48,398 nt of DNA from an uncultured Desulfobulbaceae bacterium (GCA_945787445.1 CALZHT010000019.1:1-48398); one strand, 5' to 3'; numbered from the stretch's first letter, positions 6,249-14,157 are shown. Numbers and translations: made by a program. The notes: a model not told the origin generated them from the sequence alone.

Positions 6249-7061
6249 TTAACCTCCGATTTGACACATTGTCCTGTTCTTGCAACTGCGGCCACTCTCA
6301 GGTTTGGCCATAACCGCCTTCCTTATGGAATCCTTGATATTGGCGAGATCAATCTTTATTTCATCACTGGAAAAAAGACAGGGCTTGATAAAACCATCAG
6401 CCGTGATTCGTAACCTGTTGCAATCCTGACACTTTGGTGGCCTGTCTGCTGTCAACGCCCCGGCCGGATCTTTCAGCTCATAGAGGGAAAAATGTTTGAT
6501 GGTCTGCAGCTTAAGTTGGTGCTGGTCGCAAAACGAACGGAGGGCGGCAATCTCATCAGGGGTAGTGTCGTGAAATATCACCATATTGATCTTAACCGGC
6601 TCTAAATTAGCATCCTTGGCAGCAAATATCCCATTGAGAACGTCGTCAATATTGCCTCCTCTGGTAAGCTGAGTGAATTTATCTCTATCCAGGGTGTCGA
6701 GGGAAATATTGATCCTGGTCAATCCCGCCTGCTTCAGAGCGCGGGCCATGGATGTGGTTAACAGCGAACCGTTTGTCGTCATGTTGATTTCTGCAAGCTC
6801 ACCAATTGTGCCTATCCTTTCGACAAGATGGACAACATTCTTCTTGACCAGTGGCTCACCGCCTGTCAGCCGTATCTTGTTAATCCCCAGCGCCGCTGCT
6901 GCCTGCACAATTCTTTCAATTTCCTCGTAGCGCAAGATATCCTTATAGGATTTAAGCGAAACACCTTCGCCTGTCTTGCAGTAAGTGCAGCGATAATTGC
7001 ACTTGTCGGTAAGTGAAATTCGCAGATAGTTTACTGTTCTTCCAAAGGAATCGATAAGCAT
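6249..7061 (-). CDS. moaA: Short MoaA-like radical SAM cyclase
   Basis: A radical SAM enzyme for the first step of pyranopterin cofactor synthesis (GTP to 3',8-cH2GTP, with MoaC). From MLIDSFGR the protein is about 270 residues. The SAM cluster is C21-x3-C25-x2-C28 (CNYRCTYC) after the conserved NYLRISLTDK. RLTGGEPLV and NISLDTLD follow. The second cluster motif CQDCNRLRITADG...PCLF (C-x2-C-x13-C) and the C-terminal IGG tail that supplies GTP contacts are present. The protein is clearly shorter than the usual 320-340 residues, with loss in the segment before the second cluster. It follows moeA-PBP. The earlier start at 7082 would lie in low-complexity intergenic sequence, so I chose 7061. Confidence 0.85.
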   Translation of the reverse strand: MLIDSFGRTVNYLRISLTDKCNYRCTYCKTGEGVSLKSYKDILRYEEIERIVQAAAALGINKIRLTGGEPLVKKNVVHLVERIGTIGELAEINMTTNGSLLTTSMARALKQAGLTRINISLDTLDRDKFTQLTRGGNIDDVLNGIFAAKDANLEPVKINMVIFHDTTPDEIAALRSFCDQHQLKLQTIKHFSLYELKDPAGALTADRPPKCQDCNRLRITADGFIKPCLFSSDEIKIDLANIKDSIRKAVMAKPESGRSCKNRTMCQIGG

Positions 7062-7099
7062 GGGTAAAAGGTCAAAGCTCATGGCTCATTGTTCATTGC

Positions 7100-9028
7100 T
7101 CACTGTTCATAAATGACTGTACCACACGCCCGCAAGTCATAACCACCAAGCCTATTAACCGTCTCACGGAATTCGCCACTATTGCAGATGATATCAAGGA
7201 GCATCTGCACCTTGACGTCTTCTCCATAGGATTTCGGCACAATGAGGTCGTATCGCTCTTCCGCAACCGGAATAAAATCCAAATCCAGTGCGACCGCCGC
7301 AGCAAGAATTGCCAATCCCGTATCTGCACTGCCGCCGGCAACTGCAGATGCCACATTCATATGGGTATACTCCTCATGATCATAGCCGTTAATATCTCCC
7401 GGAGAGATACCAAGCTCCTGCAGCCGCATATCAGTCAAAAGTCGGGTGCCGGCGCCCCGCTGCCTGTTGATGAACCGCACATCCGGTCTGGCCAGGTCAC
7501 TGAAGTCTCGAATATCGCGTGGATTCCCTTTCAGGACCAGAAGCCCCTGTTGACGATAGGCAAGGTTCACCAGCAGGAGAGGGAGACCATCAAGAAACCT
7601 CTTTATAAAGGCTATATTGTACTCCCCTGTTTCTGCGTCTAAGAGGTGAGTGCCTGCGACGTGGGCCTCCCCTCTTTTCACAGCCAGGATGCCTCCCATG
7701 CTGCCGACGTGGGCTGAAGACAGTCGGCAGACCGGGCGTTGCCGATGAAGCAGGTTGGCCAGCACATCCAACGTATTGTCATGGCTGCCAATAAACACCA
7801 GGGTATTATCGATTTCCTTTGCATCCCGTAAAAGCTCCACATCGACTGTCTCTCCGGCGCCAATGCCTTCACTTCCTGCGGGAACCTGCAGTATCGCGTC
7901 AGCCTGAGCAAAAGACATGACAGCGCCGGCTCCACGACCTGCAGGGGTAGCCATCAAATTATCACCTACACGACCGATTTTTACCCGGACAAAATCCTCC
8001 ACCCCCAATTTTGAGGCAAGCGGTCGTGATAAGGTGGCCTGGAGGAAGTTCGCGGGTTCAAGATCAATGCCGAGGAACTCACTGATAAGTTTACGGACAA
8101 AGAGACGCATCGTGACAATGGCAGAGACAGGATAACCAGGCAGACCGATTACGGGTTTTCCTGCCACCACGGCGAGAATGACGGGTTTTCCCGGTTTGAT
8201 ATTGACGCCATGGACAATGACTTCGCCCAGCTCCTGCAGCACCTGGGCAGTATGGTCTTTTGACCCGGCAGAAGCACCGGCATTGATGATCACCATATCC
8301 TGCTCTTTCACGCCACCTTCGATTGCTGCCTTGAGGCTGTCGCGCTCATCATGCACGATGCCCCCCCGAATGGCAACAGCTCCCCATTCCTTTAAGTAAC
8401 CGGTCAGAATTCGGCCGTTAAATTCAATTATATTTCCTGGTTTCAGAGGTTCACCGGGTTGCACAAGTTCATTACCGGTAGGTATGACCAATACCTTCGG
8501 TCGACGCCGAACCTGAACCTGATTTATACCGGCAGCCAGCATGGCGCCCTGGTCGATGGGTCTGATTCTATGGCCGCTGGGCAGGATGAGTTCGGTGGCA
8601 ACGATATCTTCGCCTATGGTCCTCACATGTTGCCATGGTGTAACCGGAGAAATAATCTCAATCCGCTTATCAGCCATCGGCTGCACATCTTCAATCATTA
8701 TCACGGCATCAAAGCCGGGGGGCATGGCATTCCCGGTATTGACATACTCAAATTGGTGGTGCTCCGGAAGATGCAGCGGATTCGTTTCACTGGCGCCAAC
8801 CGTGTCACGGAATCGGACCGCAATCCCATCCATGGCAGCAGCATTATAGAATGGCGACGAGTGCGCTGCGAATACTGGAGTTGCGGTAATCCTGCCCAGT
8901 GCTTCATCTACGGCAATCTCCTCGGCCGGGAGAGGAGTAAGACAACCATGGGCGGCTAGACGGCTCTCCCATAAGGCGAGGGCCTCATCGAGCGGTATGT
9001 TGTCGACATAAATGGATCGTTTATTCAT
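7100..9028 (-). CDS. MoeA fused to periplasmic-binding-protein-like domain
   Basis: A 642-residue fusion. Residues about 1-410 are MoeA, which inserts molybdate or tungstate into adenylylated pyranopterin: the N-terminal SPFYNAAAMDGIAVR, MVIINAGASAGSKDHT, GVNIKPGKPV and GLPGYPVSA motifs are all present. Residues about 415-642 are a PBP-like domain of the type fused to ModE or MoeA in anaerobes (LVFIGSHDNTLDVLA, SAHVGSMGGILA, RFINRQRGAGTRLL, SADTGLAI). The domain is cytoplasmic here and may sense or present an oxyanion or a cofactor precursor. It lies between moaA and a broken moeA. Because the second copy is broken, this is the only intact MoeA domain in the window. The metal preference (tungsten) is inference from tupABC next door. 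Confidence 0.93.
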   Translation of the reverse strand: MNKRSIYVDNIPLDEALALWESRLAAHGCLTPLPAEEIAVDEALGRITATPVFAAHSSPFYNAAAMDGIAVRFRDTVGASETNPLHLPEHHQFEYVNTGNAMPPGFDAVIMIEDVQPMADKRIEIISPVTPWQHVRTIGEDIVATELILPSGHRIRPIDQGAMLAAGINQVQVRRRPKVLVIPTGNELVQPGEPLKPGNIIEFNGRILTGYLKEWGAVAIRGGIVHDERDSLKAAIEGGVKEQDMVIINAGASAGSKDHTAQVLQELGEVIVHGVNIKPGKPVILAVVAGKPVIGLPGYPVSAIVTMRLFVRKLISEFLGIDLEPANFLQATLSRPLASKLGVEDFVRVKIGRVGDNLMATPAGRGAGAVMSFAQADAILQVPAGSEGIGAGETVDVELLRDAKEIDNTLVFIGSHDNTLDVLANLLHRQRPVCRLSSAHVGSMGGILAVKRGEAHVAGTHLLDAETGEYNIAFIKRFLDGLPLLLVNLAYRQQGLLVLKGNPRDIRDFSDLARPDVRFINRQRGAGTRLLTDMRLQELGISPGDINGYDHEEYTHMNVASAVAGGSADTGLAILAAAVALDLDFIPVAEERYDLIVPKSYGEDVKVQMLLDIICNSGEFRETVNRLGGYDLRACGTVIYEQ

Positions 9029-9082
9029 GCGTACCTGGTATTTGAGCTATGAAGGTAGGTATCCGGGAGAAAAATTGAAGCT

Positions 9083-9122
9083 CCCCGTGGCCGCTTGCGA
9101 ACGCGAAGCGTAACCCACGGGG
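9083..9122. repeat. Intergenic hairpin, ccccgtgg arms
   Basis: The arms ccccgtgg and ccacgggg pair perfectly, with an inner cgc-rich loop. It lies in the gap between the moeA-PBP start (9028) and the 3' end of the broken moeA. It has the look of a REP-like intergenic palindrome. Confidence 0.6.
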
Positions 9123-9170
9123 AATCTCCGTATGTAAGGAATTTTTGACCATATTACATTCACTCTTTTA

Positions 9171-9223
9171 CCCCGCAGCCCCGCAAAAACGGGATCTCCA
9201 CTTCATTACGACAAGCTGCGGGG
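9171..9223. repeat. Intergenic hairpin, ccccgcagc arms
   Basis: The arms ccccgcagc and gctgcgggg pair perfectly around a 35-nt loop that has its own small stem (cccg/cggg). It is the second palindrome in the same gap. Neither hairpin is followed by a T-tract. Confidence 0.6.
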
Positions 9224-9274
9224 AATGCACTTCGCTATGCATGTTCAGGCAATGAAACCATTGCGGACATTCTG

Positions 9275-10497
9275 TTAATCAAAAAGCAGCACCTCAATCG
9301 TTTCACCCTGTAAAAGTCCCTGCTGTTTTTCATCAATTATGATATAGCCGTGGGCTTTCACCATGGTGGAGAGCGCTCCCGACTTACCAAGCACCGGATG
9401 CGCCTCGAACAGACCACCATCCGTTGCTGCACGAATTTCCACCCGGATAAAATCCCGGCGCCCGGCTGTTGAATTCAAATTTCTCATAAGCCGGGCTGTA
9501 ATTGTACGTTTTTCAGGCAAACCGATTTCTGCCAATCCGGCAAGGTGGTATATGGTAGGCCGCACAAACAGTTCAAAAGACATGGCAGCCGATACCGGAT
9601 GCCCCGGGAGCCCGAATATCAGTTTATTCTCAATGGAGGCGATGATAACCGGTTTGCCCGGTTTGATCGCTTATCACGGGCGCCAACCGAGCTGCTGCCT
9701 GAAAAAAGTACCAGATCATTTTCATTGATGGCTGTTCGCAGCAGTGACAAAAATTGTTCTGCATCATCAATCACAATGCCGTAATTTTGCGGGATAGCAC
9801 CGGCGTTGCTTGCCAAAGCGGCAAGGTTTACTGCATTCATATCACGGATCTTACCCGGCAGAGGTGTTTCTTCAATAGGGACAATCTCGTCCCCCGTCGA
9901 AATTATGCCGACCTTCACCTGCCGGGTAACCGGAACCGCCACGATGCCCAATCCGGCCAGCAAACCAAGGTCCTGCGGACGCAATCGATGTCCTGCCGGA
10001 AGCACAGCATCACCCTTTTGCACATCTTCACCCACAGCAATCATATTCCCACCTGTGGCTACAGGCCGCACAATTTCTATCATCCTTTCATCCACGTTTA
10101 TGGTATGCTCAAGCATGACAACCGCATTTGTGGAAGGCGGTAGAACCCCTCCGGTTGCTATCCGGAAACAGGCGCCAGAATCCGGCCCCGCCACAGGAAA
10201 CTCGCCCATACTTACCTCCCCGGTAACTTCAAGATACGCAGGCAACTTTTCCGAGGCGCCGAAAGTATCAGCTGCCCTGACTGCAAATCCATCCATTGTT
10301 GCGCGGGGGTAGGCAGGCAGGTTTTCCGGTGAACGGATTTCTTGCGATGTTACGCGGCCACAAGCCTGTGCCAGGGGGTGTCTTTCCTCTGCCGATACAG
10401 GGGGAGGATAATGCATCTCCATGAGCTGCAACGCCTCAGATAACGAGACGATATCTGACCGGCCCAGCATATCAACAGTGCGGGATGATGTTTTCAT
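9275..10497 (-). pseudogene. moeA: moeA broken by internal frameshifting deletion
   Basis: A second molybdopterin molybdenumtransferase gene, of plain MoeA type, starting MKTSSRTVDML. The first part is intact through AYPRATMDGFAVR, PSTNAVVMLEHT, GIISTGDEIV and DLVLFSGSSSVGARD. It then runs out of frame to a stop at 9619. In another frame the sequence resumes at once as IKPGKPVIIAS, IFGLPGHPVSAAMSFELFVRPT and continues to 9275. Against the intact homologue at 7100-9028, the roughly 17 residues between GARD and IKPGKP are missing and only 2 nt replace them, a loss of about 49 nt. The 1223-nt span becomes divisible by three when 49 are added. An assembly error is possible. Confidence 0.85.
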
Positions 10498-10538
10498 GGA
10501 TACGTTGGTATACTCATAATTAGTAACCAAATACCTCA

Positions 10539-11354
10539 CTATTTCATTTTCTCTTCTGCTCCGGGATTTCCAGCAAACCGGATCCGTAAAGGATGGGTGT
10601 ATATATTCATTTTTTTGCCGCGGGCAAAGCCAATAAGGGTCACGCCGTGGTTCTCGGCATAGGAGATCGACATGCATGTCGGCGCGGTGCGGCTGACTAG
10701 AACCGGTATCCGGTTCCGTATAACCTTGGTCATGATTTCTCCTGATATTCTGCCGCTCGACAGGAGAACCTTGTCATCAAGAGACACTCCTGCCAGAAAA
10801 GCCTTGCCGATGAGTTTGTCCACCGCATTGTGCCGGCCGATGTCCTCAGAGAACAACACTATTTGATCTTTGTCGGCAAGAGCAGCGGAGTGTACACCGC
10901 CGGTGCGTAAATAGAGGTCGGATATATTCCGAAATTCCCGCAGCAGCGCTCGTATGGTCTCTGCCTCTAAAAGCAACGGGGAGCGGTTCATGGCCAGATC
11001 TTGGAGGCTGCGGCTGTCGGTGAAGGTCACTCCCTGGCCACATCCTGAGGTAATCGTCTTTTTATGAAATATTTGGTCCCAGTTATCCGGCAGCTTGGCA
11101 AGTTTTACATAGACCGACGCGTTTGTTTCGTCCACGTCAAGGGCCAGAAGTGCTTGGCGTTCCCGCAGGATTCCTTCCGACAGCAGAAAGCCGACCGCCA
11201 TAGTGTCAAGCTCGGTTGGGGTGCAGAGAAGCGAAACCAAGACCTCATCATTCACATACAGGGTAAAGGCAGATTCTGCCGCAACTTCATCAAGCAGTTC
11301 CTCAACCCGCCCTCCTTTTGCCCGGAAAATTACGGTTTTGCTCGTTGCATCCAT
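10539..11354 (-). CDS. fdhD: Formate dehydrogenase sulfur carrier FdhD
   Basis: FdhD passes sulfur from IscS-type desulfurases to the bis-pterin metal cofactor of formate dehydrogenase. From MDATSKTV it has about 271 residues. Family segments seen are ELDTMAVGFLLSEGIL, GGVHSAAL, EDIGRHNAVDKLIGKA, LLSSGRISGEIMTKVIR and PVLVSRTAPT. The sulfur-transfer loop reads TSGCGQG (Cys105) rather than the CxxC of E. coli FdhD, so only one cysteine is kept. The start is uncertain: the frame is open to 11441 and an ATG at 11426 follows the upstream stop by 1 nt. That extra segment contains a perfect hairpin and looks non-coding, so I chose 11354. Confidence 0.92.
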   Translation of the reverse strand: MDATSKTVIFRAKGGRVEELLDEVAAESAFTLYVNDEVLVSLLCTPTELDTMAVGFLLSEGILRERQALLALDVDETNASVYVKLAKLPDNWDQIFHKKTITSGCGQGVTFTDSRSLQDLAMNRSPLLLEAETIRALLREFRNISDLYLRTGGVHSAALADKDQIVLFSEDIGRHNAVDKLIGKAFLAGVSLDDKVLLSSGRISGEIMTKVIRNRIPVLVSRTAPTCMSISYAENHGVTLIGFARGKKMNIYTHPLRIRFAGNPGAEEKMK

Positions 11355-11367
11355 TAACGGTTTTCGG

Positions 11368-11385
11368 GGGACAGACTTCTGTCCC
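11368..11385. other. Hairpin just upstream of fdhD start
   Basis: The arms gggacag and ctgtccc enclose a 4-nt loop. It ends about 14 nt before the chosen fdhD ATG on the minus strand and could influence fdhD translation. It also argues that the extended reading frame here is leader rather than protein. Confidence 0.5.
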
Positions 11386-11427
11386 TTGTTACATGATTTC
11401 CGGTCAACAACTGTCCCTCTATACATT

Positions 11428-11694
11428 TCAAAAACATCCAAGTTGGCATTTTGCTATCCTGATATTTATGGCATCAGCCACCCTGCCAACATCATGGGCA
11501 GGAACGGCAAGTTCCCTGGCAATGGCCAATGCTCCGGCACAGCTCACCCGGCCGTCCTTTGCTGCACGCAGCAAATGCTCTTTGATCAGCACATCCTTTT
11601 CACCAAGCAAAAATGACCTGATCTTCAACTCGCAACAACCTCCATTGTCGTCCTTGTGGTTCCGCTCTTCCAGGTTGGCAACAATTTCTGCCAT
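11428..11694 (-). CDS. Small conserved-looking protein ending CQLGCF
   Basis: About 88 residues from the ATG at 11694. Features are an acidic/Asn-rich N-terminus with a Cys pair (NGGCCELK), a central helix-rich segment (LIKEHLLRAAKDGRVSCAGALAIARELAV) that could form a helix-turn-helix, and a C-terminal tail AKCQLGCF. The stop lies 1 nt from a possible fdhD start, so the two genes are probably co-transcribed. I do not recognise the family with confidence. The position between the AhpD-like gene and fdhD suggests a role in formate dehydrogenase or cofactor biology, as a small regulator or a metal/sulfur carrier. That is inference. Confidence 0.65.
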   Translation of the reverse strand: MAEIVANLEERNHKDDNGGCCELKIRSFLLGEKDVLIKEHLLRAAKDGRVSCAGALAIARELAVPAHDVGRVADAINIRIAKCQLGCF

Positions 11695-11737
11695 AATCAA
11701 GCTGCCGAGATACGCCTGTCTCCATACCGACTGCTAT

Positions 11738-12049
11738 TTATTTTTCTATTAATTCCTTTGCCCAGGAAAGAGCAGCGGCTACGGTTGGAAATCCAATCGT
11801 ACTGGTGAGGAGAACAATGGCGTGATAAATTTCATTGGGTGTAGCCCCGGCGGCAAGCGCCCTCTTGCAATGGGAATGCACCGCCCCTTGTGAACGCACC
11901 GCGGCGGCAGCGGCCAGTTGAATGAGCTGTGCTTCCTTTTCGCCAAGGGGACCGGCGTCATGCAGATTCTTGCCTAACTCCTGATGTGCTTTCAGGACGT
12001 TGCTGAATTTTGCCATTAGCCAATTATAATTCTCTGGATACTGCGACAT
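11738..12049 (-). CDS. Carboxymuconolactone decarboxylase (AhpD-like) protein
   Basis: A 103-residue protein of the CMD/AhpD fold. Conserved features are KEAQLIQLAAAAAVRSQGAVHSHCKRALAAGATPNEIYHAIVLL and a C-terminal helix with FPTVAAALSW. The usual AhpD redox motif CxxC followed by His is replaced here by HSHCKRAL with a single Cys, so peroxidase-reductase activity is doubtful. The family is often annotated as an alkylhydroperoxidase-like protein without proven function. A good ribosome site (ggagaagg) precedes the ATG. It is the first gene of the fdhD-moeA string on this strand. Confidence 0.85.
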   Translation of the reverse strand: MSQYPENYNWLMAKFSNVLKAHQELGKNLHDAGPLGEKEAQLIQLAAAAAVRSQGAVHSHCKRALAAGATPNEIYHAIVLLTSTIGFPTVAAALSWAKELIEK

Positions 12050-12428
12050 GATTTTTCCTTCTCCTTATTGTGCCGTAAAATGAAATGTATTTAGTGGCTC
12101 ATTACCTTGCGGTCTCTCATTATTAGCGAAGATTTTCTAAAATTGCCAGCACTCAAACCTAATGAAATCTAAAAAAGTCTTTTTGTCCCACAGAGGACAC
12201 AGAGTGCACAGAGTAAAACTCTATACTTTCAAGCAGTTACCTTTGTGAACTCCTTGTCATTTCGAGCACAGCGAGAAATCTCATTGTCCCGGGAAAAGAT
12301 TTCTCACGTTCGTTCGAAATGACAGACATGCCAAAAGTCAACAGATTATGCTTCGTAACGTTTAGGTAGCTGAGAAATGATGGTAATTTATGAAGATATA
12401 AAAATTGATAGCAAATCAATACTACTTT
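12050..12428. other. Gene-free gap with repeats
   Basis: No gene is seen between the AhpD-like gene and the cytochrome c peroxidase. The stretch holds a short quasi-repeat (cacagaggacacagag) near 12190-12206 and the long inverted repeat at 12256-12323. Both types of string look like intergenic repeat elements. Confidence 0.6.
12256..12323. repeat. Dispersed gtcatttcga inverted repeat, copy 1
   Basis: Outer arms gtcatttcga and tcgaaatgac, with inner arms gagaaatct and agatttctc, make a hairpin of about 68 nt. A diverged copy is at 41591-41657. Both lie in gaps near gene 3' or 5' ends. Confidence 0.8.
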
Positions 12429-13508
12429 TTACGGGACCTGGGGGTATTGCAACACGATGTCCTCTCCGGCCAGGGCCTCGACAAGAAAGGCCTTCAGGGC
12501 ATCCTTTTCATCCGCCTTCAATCCGAGTGGTTTAATTGCCGTATTGGCTTCTCCGCCGCCCAGGTCAAAAAATTCAATAACCTCCTCCAGGGTTGCAAAA
12601 ATGCCATTATGCATATAGGGCGCGGTTTTTGAAATATCCCGCAGGGTAGGAGTCTTGAAAGCCCGCCAGTCCTTGTCATCTTTGGTGATCAAATAGCGGC
12701 CCGGATCCTCTGCCAGAGTTCTGTAGCCGTCGAAATGATTGAGCTTTGCTACAAATCGCCGCGTTGCCGCTACCCGGGGGTCAGCCTGAAAGTCGGGATT
12801 TTCAGGAACGTTGAGGGCATGGAATTTATCATCAATCAGATTGACACCAAAATGGCACTCGGAACATTTGCCCTTACCGGTAAATATCTCAAGACCCTTT
12901 CTGGCGGAGGACGACAAGGCATCCTTTTCACCTGCCAGATACAGATCAATGGGGGCGTTTCTTGAAATCAATGTTCGCTCAAAAGCGGCGATGGCCATGG
13001 CAATCCTTTCCCGGGTGATATCATCGGTGCCAAACACCTTTCTGAACTCCGTTACGTATTCGGGCACAGAGCGGATCTCCTCTTCAAGAAAATCCAGGTT
13101 CTGATTCATTTCAAATGAGGACATCATGGGGAAGAGGGCTTGATCCTCGAGGCTTTCGACCCGGCCATCGTGGAATAAATATTTGCTGAAGACCACATTG
13201 ATCAGGGTGGGTGAGTTTCTCCAGTTTTTTGTGGTTGGATAACTCAATGAAATAGACTGGCCATCGGAAAAGCCCATTTCAGGCATGTGACAGGTAACAC
13301 AACTCATGGTCCCGTCTCCTGAGAGTCGTCGGTCAAAAAAAAGTTTTTTGCCCAACTCCACTTTTGCCGGAGTTGTCGGGTTCTTGTGCCATACCGGCAC
13401 GCCTTTGAAAGGTTGCAGATGTCCTGCCAGACCAGTGGTGGGCAAAACGAAAAACGCCCAAAGCAAGAAAGCTATAACGAATGCGAGAACAGAACTATTT
13501 TTCGGCAT
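12429..13508 (-). CDS. Di-heme cytochrome c peroxidase (MauG/CcpA family)
   Basis: A periplasmic di-heme peroxidase, about 359 residues from the ATG at 13508, which reduces hydrogen peroxide with electrons from small c-type cytochromes. A signal peptide (FVIAFLLWAFFVLP) is followed by heme site 1, CVTCH (Cys70, Cys73, His74), and heme site 2, CSECH (Cys215, Cys218, His219). Family segments KLFFDRRLSGDGTMSC, FSDGQSIS, RNSPTLIN, FHDGRVESLEDQA and FKTPTLRDISKTAPYMHNGIF are all present; the last carries the distal Met/His-type ligand region. A ggagg ribosome site lies 9 nt before the ATG. The gene overlaps the upstream selenoprotein gene by 14 nt, so the two are coupled. Confidence 0.95.
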   Translation of the reverse strand: MPKNSSVLAFVIAFLLWAFFVLPTTGLAGHLQPFKGVPVWHKNPTTPAKVELGKKLFFDRRLSGDGTMSCVTCHMPEMGFSDGQSISLSYPTTKNWRNSPTLINVVFSKYLFHDGRVESLEDQALFPMMSSFEMNQNLDFLEEEIRSVPEYVTEFRKVFGTDDITRERIAMAIAAFERTLISRNAPIDLYLAGEKDALSSSARKGLEIFTGKGKCSECHFGVNLIDDKFHALNVPENPDFQADPRVAATRRFVAKLNHFDGYRTLAEDPGRYLITKDDKDWRAFKTPTLRDISKTAPYMHNGIFATLEEVIEFFDLGGGEANTAIKPLGLKADEKDALKAFLVEALAGEDIVLQYPQVP

Positions 13509-14091
13509 GCTGCAACTCCTCCGCAATAATTTTTCTCATATACTCATACGGTCGGTTGCCGATGACCTTGCGGCCGTTTATGAAAAAGGTCGGTGTGTTA
13601 TACAGATCCAAGGAAACCGCAAGCTCCTTGTCTTTTTCAATAAGCTCCTTATGTTTCATGGCATCAAGATCACGGCTGAACCGCTTAATGTTCAGACCCA
13701 GTTCTCCAGCATATGCGATGAGGCTTTCACGATCGAGCTTGGGGGAGCGGGCAAGCATCATATCGTGCATCTCCCAGTATTTTCCCTGGTCTCCTGCCGC
13801 CAATAAAGCCTCGGCGGCAATATGTGAGTAGTCGCGGTACTTATACGGATAATTTTTCAGAATAAGTCGTATCTTGCCCTTATATTCCTCCATGAGCCTA
13901 TGGACGGTCGGACCGGCCGCCGTACAATGCGGTCATTGAAAGTCAAGAAATTCTATCATGGTGATCGGCGCATCCTTCGGGCCGCGCTGGGGGGAATTCC
14001 CCAAAGGAACATCAAACCGCTCTATACTTGCAGCAATTCCGAGCGCTGCAAAGGCAAAAAAGAAAACGACAAAGACAAGCATGCTGCGCAT
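13495..14091 (-). CDS. DsbA-like selenoprotein with U-P-H-C active site
   Basis: A thioredoxin-fold thiol oxidoreductase of about 198 residues, read through an in-frame TGA at 13935-13933. It begins MRSMLVFVVFFFAFAALGIAA, a signal peptide or membrane anchor, then PKDAPITMIEFLDFQ, then codon 53 TGA, then PHCTAAGPTVHRL. In DsbA-type proteins the same place reads FxDFQCPxC, so TGA stands exactly where the first active-site Cys is expected: U53-P-H-C56. The rest is a full DsbA helical insert and cis-Pro loop (NTPTFFING, Pro167). A SECIS-like hairpin follows the TGA directly (13901-13926). A ribosome site (aaagagg) precedes the ATG. A pipeline would start it at 13893 and lose the active site. The likely role is periplasmic thiol or selenol redox chemistry. 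Confidence 0.88.
13901..13926 (-). promoter_or_regulatory. SECIS-like hairpin for the DsbA-like selenoprotein
   Basis: On the minus strand, starting 6 nt after the TGA, tg-t-acgg-cgg pairs with ccg-a-ccgt-c-ca around the loop ccggt. The stem has seven core G-C-rich pairs with a single bulged A and two more pairs beyond a mismatch. The apical loop contains GGU, as in the E. coli fdhF element that SelB binds. Position, size and loop match bacterial SECIS elements. Confidence 0.8.
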
Positions 14092-14137
14092 ATCAGGACC
14101 TCTTTGCAATCAAGGTGTAACTAAGGAAAACAGAACA

Positions 14138-14157
14138 GGACATGGTGAGCCATGTCC
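14138..14157. other. Perfect hairpin between the formate dehydrogenase genes and dsbA-like gene
   Basis: The arms ggacatgg and ccatgtcc enclose a 4-nt loop. On the minus strand it lies 23 nt after the stop of the membrane subunit and is followed by a moderately T-rich stretch (tgttctgttttcc). It could be a leaky terminator or processing site that lowers expression of the downstream selenoprotein and peroxidase genes. Confidence 0.6.

Noticed and set aside
9583-9660. The break in moeA as another selenocysteine codon
   Set aside because: The frame changes across the junction and the missing residues are absent from the DNA, so it is a deletion with frameshift, not TGA recoding.
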